A stretch of DNA of 7,405 nt from Halanaerobiales bacterium (GTDB taxonomy: Bacteria > Bacillota > Halanaerobiia > Halanaerobiales > M55B127). The notes below the pieces were generated by a model, which did not search any database, had not been told where the DNA came from, and saw only the letters and a program-made list of their open reading frames with translations. Position numbers and translations under genes: made by a program. The DNA is taken from assembly GCA_021736965.1 (NCBI GenBank), contig JAIPEV010000081.1:1-7405 (forward strand). Reading direction: 5' to 3'. Position 1 is the stretch's first letter, and the number at the start of each line of letters is the position of its first letter. Below, one piece after another: positions 1 through 6,201 of this stretch.

Positions 1-729
1 GAAGAAATTCACTATCTAATTAAAAACAAGTTAAAAATTATCCAAAATGATAGTTTTTTTAAATTCGGGACTGACTCTGTTTTACTGGCTAACTATGTTA
101 AAACAAAAAGAGATGATCTAATAATAGATCTGGGCAGTGGTAGTGGGGTCATTCCACTGCTTTTAGCTTATAAAAATAAGTTAAAAAAGGTTTATGGAAT
201 AGAAATTCAAAAAGAGTTAGTACAACTTTCAAAAAGATCGATTAAATTAAATAACCTCACAGATAAGATAAAGATTATTGAGGCTGATATCAATAATGTG
301 ATCAATATTTTTACTGATAACCAGTTTGATATAGTAGTCAGTAATCCACCTTATCGCCCGATCGATTCAGGTAAGATTTCTGAAAATAAATATAAAGCAG
401 TTGCTAAACATGAACTGAAAATAAGTTTAAAGGATCTAATCAAAAATACGGCTCGACTTTTAAGAGCAGGTGGCCGTTTTTATCTTGTTCATCTAACAAA
501 GAGATTAGCTGAGGTTATCTATACGATGAAAAGTTATAATATTGAGCCTAAAAGACTAAAACTTATTCAATCTAGATCAAATAAAAAGGCGGATCGTTTT
601 CTGTTAATGGGTATTATGGACGGTAATACCGGTTTAGAGATTGATAATAATATTATCGAATTTATTGATGGTAGTGATCAATATACTGATCAAATAAAAA
701 GAATTTATGGAGAAGATTTAAATGAGTAA
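1..729 (+). CDS. trmN6: tRNA1(Val) (adenine-37-N6)-methyltransferase TrmN6/YabB-like, 5' partial
   Basis: The reading frame is open from base 1, so the N-terminus lies outside the window; 242 codons are visible and about ten residues are probably missing compared with YabB-type proteins. It is a cytosolic class I SAM-dependent methyltransferase. The SAM-binding loop reads DLGSGSG (visible residues 43-49), an acidic residue follows in the next strand (GIE, 66-68), and the N6-adenine catalytic motif is NPPY (115-118) inside VVSNPPYRP. The N-terminal stretch KFGTDSVLLA is typical of the YabB/YfiC family that methylates A37 of tRNA-Val. An internal GTG at 298 is in frame but would remove the SAM motif, so it is not the start. 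The gene overlaps rsmI by 8 nt, which points to translational coupling. The exact tRNA substrate is inferred from the family; a related NPPY methyltransferase remains possible. Confidence 0.85.
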   Translation, partial: EEIHYLIKNKLKIIQNDSFFKFGTDSVLLANYVKTKRDDLIIDLGSGSGVIPLLLAYKNKLKKVYGIEIQKELVQLSKRSIKLNNLTDKIKIIEADINNVINIFTDNQFDIVVSNPPYRPIDSGKISENKYKAVAKHELKISLKDLIKNTARLLRAGGRFYLVHLTKRLAEVIYTMKSYNIEPKRLKLIQSRSNKKADRFLLMGIMDGNTGLEIDNNIIEFIDGSDQYTDQIKRIYGEDLNE

Positions 730-1573
730 TCAGGCTAAACTATATATATGTGGAACTCCGATTGGTAACTTAGATGATATCACTTTCAGAGCGATTGAAA
801 TTTTAAAAAGTGTAGATTTGATTGCAGCTGAAGATACAAGAAGGACTTCTAAGCTTTTAAATCATTTTCAGATAAAAAATAAGGTAACAAGTTATCATGA
901 ACATAATGAACAAACAAAATCAGTCAAACTGATAGATACTCTAAAAGAAGGTAAACAGATTGCTTTAGTTTCTGATGCCGGGATGCCGGGGATCTCAGAT
1001 CCAGGCTTAATCTTGATCAAAAAAGCAATTAAAGCAGGTATCGAAGTAGTTCCAATACCGGGGCCTACTGCCTTGATATCTGGACTTATCGTTTCCGGTC
1101 TAGATACTGAAAAGTTTTCTTTTTTAGGTTTTATTCCCCGCAAGGGTAAGCAAAGAGACAGCTTCATAGAGAATCTAATTAACGAAGAAATGACTGTAAT
1201 TTTTTATGACTCACCTCATAGGACAAAGGATAGTTTTAAAGAGTTAACTGAACTGATTCCGGATAGAAAAGCAGCTTTAATTAGAGAAATTACAAAACTA
1301 CATGAAGAAAAGATATATGGATCAATTTCTGAGATAAGCAATCTAATTGAAAACAGAGAACTTAAAGGGGAAGTTGTAATTATAATTGAAGGAAAAGAAA
1401 AAAAAGAGCCAAAAGAAGATAACTGGGCAAAACTAAGCATCTTAGAACATGTTCAGTTATTTATGGATAATAATTTTACAAAAAAAGAAGCAATTAGTGA
1501 GGTTGCTAAAGTAAGAGATATTCAAAAAAAGAAAGTATATAAAGAAGCTATTAAAATAAATGTTAATAGATAA
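722..1573 (+). CDS. rsmI: 16S rRNA (cytidine-1402-2'-O)-methyltransferase RsmI
   Basis: RsmI 2'-O-methylates C1402 in the decoding centre of 16S rRNA using SAM. This 283-residue protein has the full family length and signature: GTPIGNLDD (11-19), AEDTR (36-40), SYHEHN (57-62), VSDAGMPGISDPG (83-95), PIPGPTA (111-117), FYDSPHR (161-167), REITKLHE (188-195) and KGEVVIIIEG (215-224). These belong to the tetrapyrrole-methylase fold. Residues about 240-283 form the small helical C-terminal domain often present in RsmI. The ATG at 722 lies within the end of trmN6 (8-nt overlap) and is preceded by GGAGA at 709-713 with 8-nt spacing, which fixes the start. metG follows after 21 nt, so the genes are probably co-transcribed. 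Confidence 0.96.
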   Translation: MSNQAKLYICGTPIGNLDDITFRAIEILKSVDLIAAEDTRRTSKLLNHFQIKNKVTSYHEHNEQTKSVKLIDTLKEGKQIALVSDAGMPGISDPGLILIKKAIKAGIEVVPIPGPTALISGLIVSGLDTEKFSFLGFIPRKGKQRDSFIENLINEEMTVIFYDSPHRTKDSFKELTELIPDRKAALIREITKLHEEKIYGSISEISNLIENRELKGEVVIIIEGKEKKEPKEDNWAKLSILEHVQLFMDNNFTKKEAISEVAKVRDIQKKKVYKEAIKINVNR

Positions 1574-1594
1574 GTATTGAGAGGATGATAGATA

Positions 1595-3544
1595 ATGAAT
1601 AAAGAAAAAACATTTTATGTTACAACCCCGATTTATTATCCAAGTGATCGGCTACATATAGGACATGCCTATACTACAGTTGCTGCTGATAGTATAACAC
1701 GTTTTAAGAAGATGAAGGGTTTTGATACTATGTTTTTGACCGGTTCTGATGAACATGGTCAAAAGATTGAAAGAAAGGCAAAACAAGCCGGTCAAGAGCC
1801 AGAGGAGTATGTTGATCAGATTGTAAAGACCTTTAAAGAACTTTGGCAAGCTTTGGGTATTGAATATGATTACTTTATTAGAACCACTGAAGACAGACAT
1901 CAAAAAGTAGTTCAAAAAATATTTAAAAAACTATATGATAATGGTGATATATACAAAGGTCATTATGAGGGCTGGTACTGTACTCCAGATGAAGCCTTTT
2001 GGACCGACCGACAGGTTGGTAAAGAAAAATTATGCCCAGACTGTGGTCGACCGGTCGAATGGGTTGAAGAAGAAAGTTACTTCTTTAAGATGGGTAAGTA
2101 TGCACAACGTCTTTTAGACCATATTGATCAACATCCTGAATTTATCCAGCCTGAATCACGTCGTAATGAGATGATCAACTTTATCAAACAGGGCTTAGAT
2201 GATCTAAGTGTATCTAGAACTACCTTTGATTGGGGAGTACCGGTACCAATTGATAATGATCATGTCATCTATGTCTGGATCGATGCTTTAAGTAACTATA
2301 TAACAGCGATTGGTTATTTAACAGATCAGGATAACTTTAAGCACTACTGGCCTGCAGATATTCACCTTGTAGGTAAAGATATCTTAAGGTTTCATTCAAT
2401 TATTTGGCCGATTATCTTAATGGCTTTAGATTTACCTTTACCAAAACAGGTTTTTGGACATGGTTGGTTGCTAAGTGAAACCGGTAAGATGTCTAAATCA
2501 AGGGGCAATGTAGTTGATCCGATACAATTAATTGAAGATTTTGGTATAGATCCAATCAGATACTATCTATTAAGAGAAGTTCTTTTTGGCACAGATGGCA
2601 CCTATTCTACAGAGGCTTTAATTCAAAGGATAAATTCAGATCTAGCTAATGATTTAGGGAATCTTTTAAATAGGACGGTTAGTATGGTTGAACAGTACTT
2701 TGCTAAAGTAGTACCAGAACCTGATCAGCTTAAAGAAGTAGATCAGGACTTAATTAATACCGGTCTAAAAACAGCTAAAGAAGTTGAATCTTATCTATCA
2801 AATCTTAAGTTTACACATGCTCTGGAAAGTCTCTGGAACTTTGTGAGAAGATCAAACAAGTATATCGATCAAACTGAACCCTGGATTTTAGGCAGAGATA
2901 AAGATAATAATAAAGATAAAGAAAAAAGATTAAAAACAGTTTTATATAACCTATTAGAAGCACTTCGGATGATTGCAGTTATGCTTAAACCATTTATGGT
3001 TAAAGCCCCTAGTGAAATTGGGAAACAGATAGGTGATCAAAGTATAGTTGAAAATGCAGATTGGGAAGATTTGAGTTGGGGCAAGCTTAGTTCGAAGATT
3101 AAGGTTCAAAAGTCTGAACCAATCTTTCCCAGAATAGACATTAGAGAATATTTTAACAAAAAACAAAAAAAGGAGCAGGAAAAAACTATGACTAACGAGA
3201 ACAATAATAATAGTAAGGATAATTTGATTGACTTTGAAACATTTCAAAAACTAGATTTAAGAGTTGCTGAGATAATTGAAGCTGAAAGAATTGAAGATAG
3301 TAATAAACTTATTAAATTACAAGTAAAGGTTGCTGACGATAATAGACAGTTGGTTGCTGGAATAGCTAAAGACTACCAGGCTGAAGAACTAGTAGGCAAA
3401 AAAATAGTAATTGTCTATAATTTAAAACCTGCAGAGATCTTTGGAGTTAAGTCAAATGGTATGATCTTAGCAGCTTCAAATGATGAGACTTTAACACTAA
3501 TTACTCCAGAAAATCCGATTAGTAGTGGAAGTAAGGTTAAATAA
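1595..3544 (+). CDS. metG: Methionyl-tRNA synthetase with C-terminal tRNA-binding domain
   Basis: MetRS charges tRNA-Met with methionine using ATP in the cytosol. This 649-residue protein is close to the usual Bacillus-type length. It has the class I motifs HIGH (21-24) and KMSKS (298-302, in GKMSKSRGN). A zinc-knuckle-like insert has C129 in CTPDE and C147/C150 in CPDC, so three cysteines plus an Asp where a fourth Cys could stand. An anticodon-binding helical domain follows (about 340-500). A charged, Asn-rich linker lies at about 515-545, and residues 546-649 form an OB-fold tRNA-binding domain of the Trbp111/CsaA type (LDLRVAEI ... LVAGIAKDY ... SNGMILAAS). The start ATG has AGAGGAT at 1580-1586, about 8 nt upstream. 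It lies between rsmI (21 nt) and rex (24 nt) without a visible promoter or T-box leader. The linker holds an internal ribosome binding site and a slippery heptamer, listed separately. Confidence 0.97.
   Translation: MNKEKTFYVTTPIYYPSDRLHIGHAYTTVAADSITRFKKMKGFDTMFLTGSDEHGQKIERKAKQAGQEPEEYVDQIVKTFKELWQALGIEYDYFIRTTEDRHQKVVQKIFKKLYDNGDIYKGHYEGWYCTPDEAFWTDRQVGKEKLCPDCGRPVEWVEEESYFFKMGKYAQRLLDHIDQHPEFIQPESRRNEMINFIKQGLDDLSVSRTTFDWGVPVPIDNDHVIYVWIDALSNYITAIGYLTDQDNFKHYWPADIHLVGKDILRFHSIIWPIILMALDLPLPKQVFGHGWLLSETGKMSKSRGNVVDPIQLIEDFGIDPIRYYLLREVLFGTDGTYSTEALIQRINSDLANDLGNLLNRTVSMVEQYFAKVVPEPDQLKEVDQDLINTGLKTAKEVESYLSNLKFTHALESLWNFVRRSNKYIDQTEPWILGRDKDNNKDKEKRLKTVLYNLLEALRMIAVMLKPFMVKAPSEIGKQIGDQSIVENADWEDLSWGKLSSKIKVQKSEPIFPRIDIREYFNKKQKKEQEKTMTNENNNNSKDNLIDFETFQKLDLRVAEIIEAERIEDSNKLIKLQVKVADDNRQLVAGIAKDYQAEELVGKKIVIVYNLKPAEIFGVKSNGMILAASNDETLTLITPENPISSGSKVK
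3166..3172 (+). other. A_AAA_AAG slippery heptamer in the metG linker
   Basis: In the metG frame (CAA AAA AAG) this is the exact X_XXY_YYZ heptamer used by E. coli dnaX for -1 frameshifting, within a run of seven A at 3165-3171. A -1 shift here would add GAGKNYD and stop at TAA 3193-3195, giving a MetRS of about 533 residues without the OB domain. There is no clear stimulatory Shine-Dalgarno upstream and no obvious hairpin just downstream, so use of the site is unproven. In AT-rich DNA such runs also arise by chance. Confidence 0.25.
3169..3190 (+). promoter_or_regulatory. Internal Shine-Dalgarno and ATG that could start a free OB domain from metG
   Basis: AAAGGAG at 3169-3175 and a second AGGA at 3177-3180 stand 12 and 7 nt before an in-frame ATG at 3188-3190 (Met532). 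Initiation there would give a 118-residue protein made of the Asn-rich linker plus the complete tRNA-binding OB domain, the size of free-standing Trbp111/CsaA proteins. The match is as good as those in front of true genes in this window. Purine-rich Lys/Glu codons (AAG GAG CAG GAA) can produce it by chance, so this is a candidate only. Confidence 0.35.
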
Positions 3545-3568
3545 TAATATTTTACAGGGGGTAAAAGC

Positions 3569-4216
3569 ATGAAGAATAGAGATTCAATACCAGCAGCTAC
3601 GATTGAAAGGCTTCCTCTATATTACCGCTGTCTGGATAAACTTTCTACTTTTGAAGAGGCAGAAGTGGTTTCTTCTAAAGATCTTGGTGGAAAGTTAGGT
3701 ATACCATCAACCCAGGTTAGAAAAGACCTATCTTATTATGGAGAGTTCGGTAGACGGGGTGTTGGATACAATGTAGTTGAGTTAAGAAAGTCGATTGGTA
3801 AGATTTTAGGTGTAAACAAACTTTGGCCTGCAATTTTAATAGGAGCAGGTAATTTAGGTAGAGCATTGGTAAACTACCAAGGATTTAGTAAGATGGGTTT
3901 AGAGATTGTCAATATCTTTGATAATGACTTAAACAAAATAGGTAATAGAGTAGACTCAATAGAGGTAAAGAGCATTAATGACTTGGATGAGGTTATTAAT
4001 AAAAAGGATATAAACCTTGCTATAGTTACCGTGCCAGCAAATGCAGCCCAGGAAGTTGTTGATGACTTAGTTAAATATGGAATACAAGCTATTTGGAACT
4101 TTTCTCCTACAAGACTTTATGTTCCTGATGATATCTTTGTTAGGAATGAGGATCTTGCAGTGGGAATAGTAAGTTTGATTTATCATTTAAGTTGGCAGAT
4201 GCAAAACGAAGAATAG
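3569..4216 (+). CDS. rex: Redox-sensing transcriptional repressor Rex
   Basis: Rex is a cytosolic homodimeric repressor that binds operators when NADH is low and releases them when NADH rises, controlling fermentation and respiration genes. This 215-residue protein has the standard length. Residues 1-75 are the winged-helix DNA-binding domain, including PSTQVRKDLSYYGEFGRRGVGY (46-67 region). The NAD(H) Rossmann domain has GAGNLGRAL (92-100) and the acidic end of the second strand (FDND, 117-120). The conserved blocks VTVPANAAQ and NFSPTRL follow, then a C-terminal helix (about 195-208) that is domain-swapped in known Rex dimers. The start ATG has AGGGGG at 3556-3561 with 7-nt spacing. Two in-frame TAG codons in tandem end it (4214-4219). 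It lies 24 nt after metG and before a strong terminator, so it is probably the last gene of the trmN6-rsmI-metG-rex run. Confidence 0.97.
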   Translation: MKNRDSIPAATIERLPLYYRCLDKLSTFEEAEVVSSKDLGGKLGIPSTQVRKDLSYYGEFGRRGVGYNVVELRKSIGKILGVNKLWPAILIGAGNLGRALVNYQGFSKMGLEIVNIFDNDLNKIGNRVDSIEVKSINDLDEVINKKDINLAIVTVPANAAQEVVDDLVKYGIQAIWNFSPTRLYVPDDIFVRNEDLAVGIVSLIYHLSWQMQNEE

Positions 4217-4224
4217 TAGCTTGA

Positions 4225-4236
4225 TTAAATATTTAA
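4225..4236 (+). promoter_or_regulatory. Perfect palindrome resembling the core of a Rex operator
   Basis: The 12-mer TTAAATATTTAA is its own reverse complement and fits the TTAA-N4-TTAA core of the clostridial-type Rex operator (TTGTTAA-N4-TTAACAA). The flanks match poorly: a TTG lies one base too far left, and ATA replaces CAA on the right. It lies 8 nt after the rex stop and about 95 nt upstream of walJ. AT-rich palindromes of this kind are common in such genomes, so this is a weak candidate. Confidence 0.2.
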
Positions 4237-4250
4237 ATAATAATTTTTTG

Positions 4251-4302
4251 GGTAGGGCTTGTTTATAGATTAAGGTTTTTTATAAATAGTCTCTACCTTT
4301 TT
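4251..4302 (+). terminator. Rho-independent terminator after rex
   Basis: The 17-nt arm at 4251-4267 (GGTAGGG...TTTATA) pairs with 4281-4297 (TATAAAT...CTACC), with one mismatch and three G-U pairs. It leaves a 13-nt loop and is followed by five T at 4298-4302. The stem base GGTAG/CTACC is perfect. It should end transcripts from the metG-rex operon; walJ starts only 29 nt further on. Confidence 0.8.
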
Positions 4303-4318
4303 ATATTTGAAATAAATT

Positions 4319-4333
4319 GAGGTGGTATTTTTG
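4319..4333 (+). promoter_or_regulatory. Ribosome binding site that fixes a TTG start for walJ
   Basis: GAGGTGG (4319-4325) is followed by 5 nt and TTG at 4331. The in-frame GTG at 4322 lies inside this Shine-Dalgarno sequence and has no ribosome binding site of its own, so it cannot plausibly be the start. Beginning at TTG gives MDILVSILASGSSGNS, which matches the usual N-terminus of YycJ/WalJ proteins. Confidence 0.8.
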
Positions 4334-5122
4334 GATATTTTAGTATCTATACTTGCAAGTGGGAGCTCAGGGAATTCAACATTTATTAGTGATGGAAAAA
4401 ATAGTTTTTTAATAGATGCAGGTTTAAGTGGTAAAAAAATTGTAAACAGGTTGAAAAAAAATGATATAGATCCAGATAGTATTGATGCTATCTTTATTAC
4501 ACATGAACATAAAGATCATATCAAAGGGGTTGGAATCTTATCACGTAGGTTTGGTATTCCAATCTATGCCAACCAGAAGACCTGGGCATGCTGTGAAAGA
4601 GATCTTGGCACTATTAAAAGTAATAATATAAAGCTATTTGATGGACAGTTTAGTTTTGGTAATTTCGGGATAAAACCAGTAACGATTTCTCATGATTCAG
4701 TTGATCCAGTTGCATATGTAGTCAAACTAAAAAAGAAAAAGCTGATAGTGGCTACCGATCTGGGTTATATTAATCAAGAGCTAAAAAAAGAACTCTATAA
4801 CTTCGATTTCTTGTTATTAGAATCAAATCATGATATAGATATGCTGATGTCGGGTAGTTATCCTCCATTTTTAAAAAGAAGGATCAGAGGTAAAAAAGGT
4901 CATCTATCGAATGATGCAGCAGCAGAGATTTTGCCTGAACTGATCAATGGAAGGTGCCCACAGGTTTTATTAGGACATCTAAGTCAGGAAAATAATAATC
5001 CAAAGGTTGCTTTAATAACTGTCAGTAATATCTTAAAACAAAGAGGATTTGTGATTGGAGAGGATTTAAACTTAGATTTAACATTTCAAAGTAAACCTAC
5101 TAAAGTATTTAATATTAAATAA
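4331..5122 (+). CDS. walJ: WalJ/YycJ/VicX family metallo-beta-lactamase-fold hydrolase
   Basis: A 263-residue MBL-fold protein of the YycJ/VicX family, known from the WalRK (YycFG) region of Firmicutes and linked there to cell division and DNA-related nuclease activity. Visible signatures are the N-terminal ILASGSSGNS (7-16), LIDAGLSGK (27-35), the metal-binding HEHKDH (58-63), IYANQKTW, ISHDS, VATDLGY, LLESNHD and a late LLGHLSQENNNP. The start is TTG 4331, chosen from the Shine-Dalgarno placement. No walR or walK is adjacent, so in this genome it is separated from the two-component genes, but the walJ-rlmH pairing is conserved. It follows the rex terminator, so it needs its own promoter within 4217-4318 or read-through; a poor TTGTTT/TATAAA pair (4259-4286) overlaps the hairpin. 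Its precise substrate is not known from sequence. Confidence 0.92.
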   Translation: MDILVSILASGSSGNSTFISDGKNSFLIDAGLSGKKIVNRLKKNDIDPDSIDAIFITHEHKDHIKGVGILSRRFGIPIYANQKTWACCERDLGTIKSNNIKLFDGQFSFGNFGIKPVTISHDSVDPVAYVVKLKKKKLIVATDLGYINQELKKELYNFDFLLLESNHDIDMLMSGSYPPFLKRRIRGKKGHLSNDAAAEILPELINGRCPQVLLGHLSQENNNPKVALITVSNILKQRGFVIGEDLNLDLTFQSKPTKVFNIK

Positions 5123-5147
5123 CTTAATTTAGAGGTGATAATAAATA

Positions 5148-5630
5148 ATGGATCTTACAATTATAGCTGTTGGGAAAATAAAAGAAGCTTACTTATCAGA
5201 AGGATTAAAAGACTATATTGATCGGTTAAAGCATTACTGTAAGCTTGATATAGTTGAAATAGAGTCTGAGAAGACAAAACATAAGATTAATGATGCTCAG
5301 ATAGAAAAAATCAAATATGAAGAAGGTAAAAGAATTATCGATAAGATTGAAGAAGGTAAAAACTATATAATTAGTTTGGATCGAGAAGGCAAACCGGTAA
5401 GCTCAAAAGGCCTTGCTAAGTCTATAAAAAATCTACAGGTTAGAGGAGAAAGTAAGATAACATTTTTAATTGGTGGTTCACATGGTTTGAGTGAAGAAGT
5501 TTTAGGTAAATCTGATTATAAGATGTCTTTATCTTATCTGACCTTTACCCATCAGATGAGTAGATTGATAATTTTAGAACAGATTTATCGGGCTTTTAAG
5601 ATACTTAATAATGAACCATACCATAAGTAA
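5148..5630 (+). CDS. rlmH: 23S rRNA (pseudouridine-1915-N3)-methyltransferase RlmH
   Basis: RlmH is a small SPOUT-class (trefoil-knot) methyltransferase that makes m3-pseudouridine at position 1915 of 23S rRNA in helix 69, acting on assembled 70S ribosomes. The 160 residues match the family length. Conserved parts are the N-terminal MDLTIIAVGKIKE, ISLDREGKP (75-83), the SAM-site FLIGGSHGL (106-114), LTFTHQMSRL followed by LEQIYRAFKI (131-152), and the terminal NEPYHK (155-160). AGAGGTGAT at 5131-5139 lies 8 nt before the ATG. It is 25 nt after walJ and probably co-transcribed. Its last codons (GAACCATACCATAAGTAA, 5613-5630) correspond to the region that serves as the SCC attachment site in staphylococci. 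The following genes are convergent and of accessory type. Confidence 0.97.
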   Translation: MDLTIIAVGKIKEAYLSEGLKDYIDRLKHYCKLDIVEIESEKTKHKINDAQIEKIKYEEGKRIIDKIEEGKNYIISLDREGKPVSSKGLAKSIKNLQVRGESKITFLIGGSHGLSEEVLGKSDYKMSLSYLTFTHQMSRLIILEQIYRAFKILNNEPYHK

Positions 5631-5701
5631 TGTATATTAACTTATATAAAAATAGATAAATATAAGATTAAAATGAACTTTTTTAATTATATCATTATTT
5701 A
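5631..5701. other. Very AT-rich convergent spacer between rlmH and the TAC module, with a weak hairpin
   Basis: This 71-bp spacer separates two convergent transcription units. The only hairpin I see is ATTAAAA (5667-5673) with TTTTAAT (5681-5687), a 7-bp A-T stem with a 7-nt loop. It is flanked by AT-rich sequence on both sides and could act as a weak bidirectional terminator. There is no GC-rich stem. No gene, attachment-site repeat or promoter is evident. Confidence 0.3.
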
Positions 5702-6106
5702 TTATTTTTGCAAAAAAGGAGGTGTAATAACACTTAAATTATCATCTGCATTTGTAATATTAGCAATGAGCAATGAAGCTTTATTAACAAGTGGACTTAA
5801 TAATGTTTTTTTATTACCTTCTAATTCCTTTTTCAGATTGAACTTATTTAGTTCTTTTTTTTCTTCTTTATCTATTTTATAAAAAACTCTTAACTTTACT
5901 AATATATTGAAGAACATTTCGGGCTTATAGTATACTTTTCTAGTTAGAGTTATTCCTACAATATCTTCATTAAAATCCTTAATTTCATAATTATCTTGAA
6001 CTACAAATTTAAAATCTTCCGGTGAATCTTCTCTAAAGGGAATTATCTCATAATTAACTTTTAATAAGTCAATTTCAAATTCTCTATTTTGCTTAATTAG
6101 TCCCAT
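5702..6106 (-). CDS. SecB-like chaperone of a toxin-antitoxin-chaperone (TAC) system
   Basis: A 134-residue protein with the SecB-like layout. An extended beta-rich part (about 8-78) includes alternating strands such as GITLTRKVYY and FFNILVKLRVFYKI. A charged loop and helix follow (80-97), then a second helix (LLSPLVNKASLLIANIT, 102-118), ending in NLSVITPPFL (123-132). The end resembles the SecB C-terminal pattern of a long helix followed by a leucine/proline segment. SecB proteins bind unfolded clients; TAC-type homologues bind the C-terminal tail of their cognate antitoxin. The start ATG (6106-6104) has AAGGAGA at 6114-6120 with 7-nt spacing. It is the third gene after toxin and antitoxin, 95 nt from the antitoxin stop. 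Firmicutes generally lack SecB for export, so a dedicated role in this module is the better reading. SecB-family membership is judged from pattern, not from an alignment. Confidence 0.75.
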   Translation of the reverse strand: MGLIKQNREFEIDLLKVNYEIIPFREDSPEDFKFVVQDNYEIKDFNEDIVGITLTRKVYYKPEMFFNILVKLRVFYKIDKEEKKELNKFNLKKELEGNKKTLLSPLVNKASLLIANITNADDNLSVITPPFLQK

Positions 6107-6201
6107 TTTTATATCTCCTTTTCAAATATTTATTAGTTGATAGTAATTTTCTTTTTTCTTGCAGACTGAATTGATCTTATATTACTTTCTTTTTGATCTT
6201 T

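Noticed and set aside
895..1440. Minus-strand open frames (895-1167 and 1216-1440) inside rsmI
   Set aside because: They lie opposite a fully conserved rsmI, have no ribosome binding site and no recognisable motif; their Ser/Ile/Leu-rich composition is that of antisense shadows.
1652..3247. Open frames inside metG (1652-1915 -, 1935-2117 +, 2954-3247 -)
   Set aside because: All overlap conserved metG coding sequence in other frames and show no family signature.
4322..4330. GTG at 4322 as walJ start
   Set aside because: It lies inside the GAGGTGG ribosome binding site of the TTG at 4331 and would add three residues not seen in the family.
5716..5724. Perfect-looking Shine-Dalgarno AAGGAGGTG on the + strand
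   Set aside because: It is the complement of the Pro-Pro-Phe codons of the SecB-like protein, and no start codon follows at a usable distance (GTGTAATAA stops at once).
5673..5882. A 69-codon plus-strand frame opposite the SecB-like gene
   Set aside because: Its hydrophobic, Phe/Ser-rich translation is the mirror of the chaperone coding sequence, and the ATG has no Shine-Dalgarno.
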